Shown: in pieces, positions 61,596 to 64,000 of the stretch | Layout: every line of letters begins with the position of its first letter | How positions within the stretch are numbered: position 1 is the first letter of the stretch | Translations under genes and position numbers: made by a program | Source: Anodontia alba | Lineage: Eukaryota > Mollusca > Bivalvia > Lucinida > Lucinidae | NCBI GenBank assembly: GCA_964016985.1 | Contig: OZ024831.1 | Coordinates: 21,066,195 to 21,130,194, forward strand | DNA length: 64,000 bases | Direction of reading: 5' to 3' | The notes under the pieces: model-generated | Databases searched by the model: none | Told to the model about the DNA's origin: nothing | What the model saw: the letters and a program-made list of their open reading frames with translations, nothing else

Positions 61596-64000
61596 AAGCT
61601 TCATCTAGATATTATGTATACTAAAGGTACTGGAGGCCAGAAAACATTTTTTCATCCAGATATTATGTATTACTAAAGGTACTGGAGGCCAGAAAACATT
61701 TTTTCATTCAGATATTATGTATTACTAAAGGTACTGGAGGCCAGAAAACATTTTTTCATCCAGATATTATGTATTACTAAAGGTACTGGAGGCCAGAAAA
61801 CATTTTTTCATTCAGATATTATGTATTACTAAAGGTACTGGAGGCCAGAAAACATTTTTTCATTCAGATATTATGTATTACTAAAGGTACTGGAGGCCAG
61901 AAAACATTTTTTCATCCAGATATTATGTATTACTAAAGGTACTGGAGGCCAGAAAACATTTTTTCATCCAGATATTAAGTATTACTAAAGGTACTGGAGG
62001 CCAGAAAACATTTTTTCATTCAGATATTATGTATTACTAAAGGTACTGGAGGCCAGAAAACATTTTTTCATCCAGATATTATGTATACTAAAGGTACTGG
62101 AGGCCAGAAAACATTTTTTCATTCAGATATTATGTATTACTAAAGGTACTGGAGGCCAGAAAACATTTTTTCATCCAGATATTATGTATACTAGAGGTAC
62201 TGGAGGCCAGAAAACATTTTTTCATTCAGATATTATGTATACTAAAGGTACTGGAGGCCAGAAAACATTTTTTCATCCAGATATTATGTATACTAGAGGT
62301 ACTGGAGGCCAGAAAACATTTTTTCATCCAGATATTATGTATACTAGAGGTACTGGAGGCCAGAAAACATTTTTTCATTCAGATATTATGTATACTAAAG
62401 GTACTGGAGGCCAGAAAACATTTTTTCATCCAGATATTATGTATACTAAAGGTACTGGAGGCCAGAAAACATATTTTTCATCCAGATATTATGTATACTA
62501 GAGGTACTGGAGGCCAGAAAACATTTTTTCATCCAGATATTATGTATACTAAAGGTACTGGAGGCCAGAAAACATTTTTTCATCCAGATATTATGTATAC
62601 TAGAGGTACTGGAGGCCAGAAAACATTTTTTCATTCAGATATTATGTATTACTAAAGGTACTGGAGGCCAGAAAACATTTTTTCATCCAGATATTATGTA
62701 TACTAAAGGTACTGGAGGCCAGAAAACATTTTTTCATTCAGATATTATGTATACTAAAGGTACTGGAGGCCAGAAAACATTTTTTCATCCAGATATTATG
62801 TATACTAAAGGTACTGGAGGCCAGAAAACATTTTTTCATCCAGATATTATGTATACTAAAGGTACTGGAGGCCAGAAAACATTTTTTCATCCAGATATTA
62901 TGTATACTAGAGGTACTGGAGGCCAGAAAACATTTTTTCATTCAGATATTATGTATTACTAAAGGTACTGGAGGCCAGAAAACATTTTTTCATCCAGATA
63001 TTATGTATACTAAAGGTACTGGAGGCCAGAAAACATTTTTTCATTCAGATATTATGTATTACTAAAGGTTCTGGAGGCCAGAAAACATTTTTACATCCAG
63101 ATATTATGTATACTAAAGGTACTGGAGGCCAGAAAACATTTTTTCATCCAGATATTATGTATACTAGAGGTACTGGAGGCCAGAAAACATTTTTTCATTC
63201 AGATATTATGTATACTAAAGGTACTGGAGGCCAGAAAACATTTTTTCATCCAGATATTATGTATACTAAAGGTACTGGAGGCCAGAAAACATTTTTTCAT
63301 CCAGATATTATGTATACTAAAGGTACTGGAGGCCAGAAAACATTTTTATCCATATATATTATGTATACTAAAGGTACTGGAGGCCAGAAAACATTTTTTC
63401 ATCCAGATATTATGTATACTAAAGGTACTGGAGGCCAGAAAACATTTTTTCATTCAGATATTATGTATTACTAAAGGTACTGGAGGCCAGAAAACATTTT
63501 TTCATCCAGATATTATGTATACTAGAGGTACTGGAGGCCAGAAAACATTTTTTCATCCAGATATTATGTATTACTAGAGGTACTGGAGGCCAGAAAACAT
63601 TTTTTCATTCAGATATTATGTATACTAAAGGTACTGGAGGCCAGAAAACATTTTTTCATCCAGATATTATGTATACTAAAGGTACTGGAGGCCAGAAAAC
63701 ATTTTTTCATCCAGATATTATGTATACTAGAGGTACTGGAGGCCAGAAAAGATTTTTTCATCCAGATATTATGTATACTAAAGGTACTGGAGGCCAGAAA
63801 ACATTTTTTCATCCAGATATTATGTATACTAGAGGTACTGGAGGCCAGAAAACATTTTTTCATTCAGATATTATGTATTACTAAAGGTACTGGAGGCCAG
63901 AAAACATTTTTTCATCCAGATATTATGTATACTAAAGGTACTGGAGGCCAGAAAACATTTTTTCATTCAGATATTATGTATACTAAAGGTACTGGAGGCC
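61596..64000 (+). repeat. 51/52-bp satellite array, runs off the window
   Basis: About 47 near-identical head-to-tail units, each starting near TACTAAAGGTACTGGAGGCC and ending CATCCAGATATTATGTA. Two length forms exist: 51 bp (TATGTATACTA) and 52 bp (TATGTATTACTA). Common variants are CTAGAGG for CTAAAGG and CATTCAG for CATCCAG. The 51-bp form is a 17-codon repeat (MYTKGTGGQKTFFHPDI); the 52-bp form breaks the frame and leads to a stop. The array starts about 20 bases after the MITE at 61574. Confidence 0.97.

Noticed and set aside
61452..63884. Open frames of 74-122 codons repeating MYTKGTGGQKTFFHPD, on both strands
   Set aside because: They are translations of a 51/52-bp satellite; 52-bp units break the frame repeatedly and no splice sites link the runs. 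Reported as satellite.
61596..64000. CRISPR-like regular repeat array
   Set aside because: Units are contiguous with no unique spacers, and the genome is eukaryotic.

Overview
The window is animal (eukaryotic) DNA: AT-rich, intron-rich and packed with short transposon-derived repeats. The mixture of tRNA-derived SINEs, hairpin MITEs, Helitron-like elements carrying internal tandem repeats, and non-LTR retrotransposon remnants suggests a marine bivalve mollusc. That assignment is inference from repeat style and gene structure; no species marker is present.

Two host genes can be supported. (1) 358-19690, plus strand: the last ten coding exons of a URB2 (Urb2/Npa2, nucleolar pre-ribosomal-associated protein 2) homologue. 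The exons join in one frame into 644 residues and the 5' part lies outside the window. Eight of the nine introns are GT-AG. The seventh has the signals of a U12-dependent AT-AC intron (ATATCCTTTT donor, TTCCTTAAC branch site, AC acceptor), and it is the only junction found that keeps the frame. (2) 31310-26172, minus strand: a two-coding-exon gene for a secreted, very basic, proline/lysine-rich repeat protein of 839 residues. It has a signal peptide on its own small exon, a Gly/Phe-rich N-terminal segment, then hundreds of residues of a KKP-(I/L/F)-(F/L)-PP heptad organised in 69-76-residue higher-order repeats. A splice donor just after the stop suggests a 3'UTR intron.

The rest is repeats. 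The URB2 introns hold a dead mariner, TTAA-bounded hairpin MITEs, Tigger/pogo-like MITEs, SINEs and tandem arrays. 19.7-26.2 kb holds more TTAA MITEs and a truncated non-LTR retrotransposon with a SINE inside it (12-bp target duplication). 31.5-41.5 kb holds a second broken non-LTR element split by two MITEs, a 407-bp tandem duplication and many hairpins. 41.7-44.0 kb is a 32-bp satellite split by nested insertions. 44-56.9 kb is mostly MITEs, microsatellites and tandem-repeat-bearing elements. 56.9-59.1 kb is a three-level nest: a minus-strand non-LTR remnant, a MITE inside it, and inside that a 1.2-kb element with perfect 24-bp inverted termini. 59.6-61.6 kb is a MITE split by a 1.66-kb Helitron-like tandem-repeat element. 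From about 61.6 kb to the window end runs a 51/52-bp satellite whose 51-bp unit is an open 17-codon repeat.

All calls were made by eye from sequence and translations; no database search was run.
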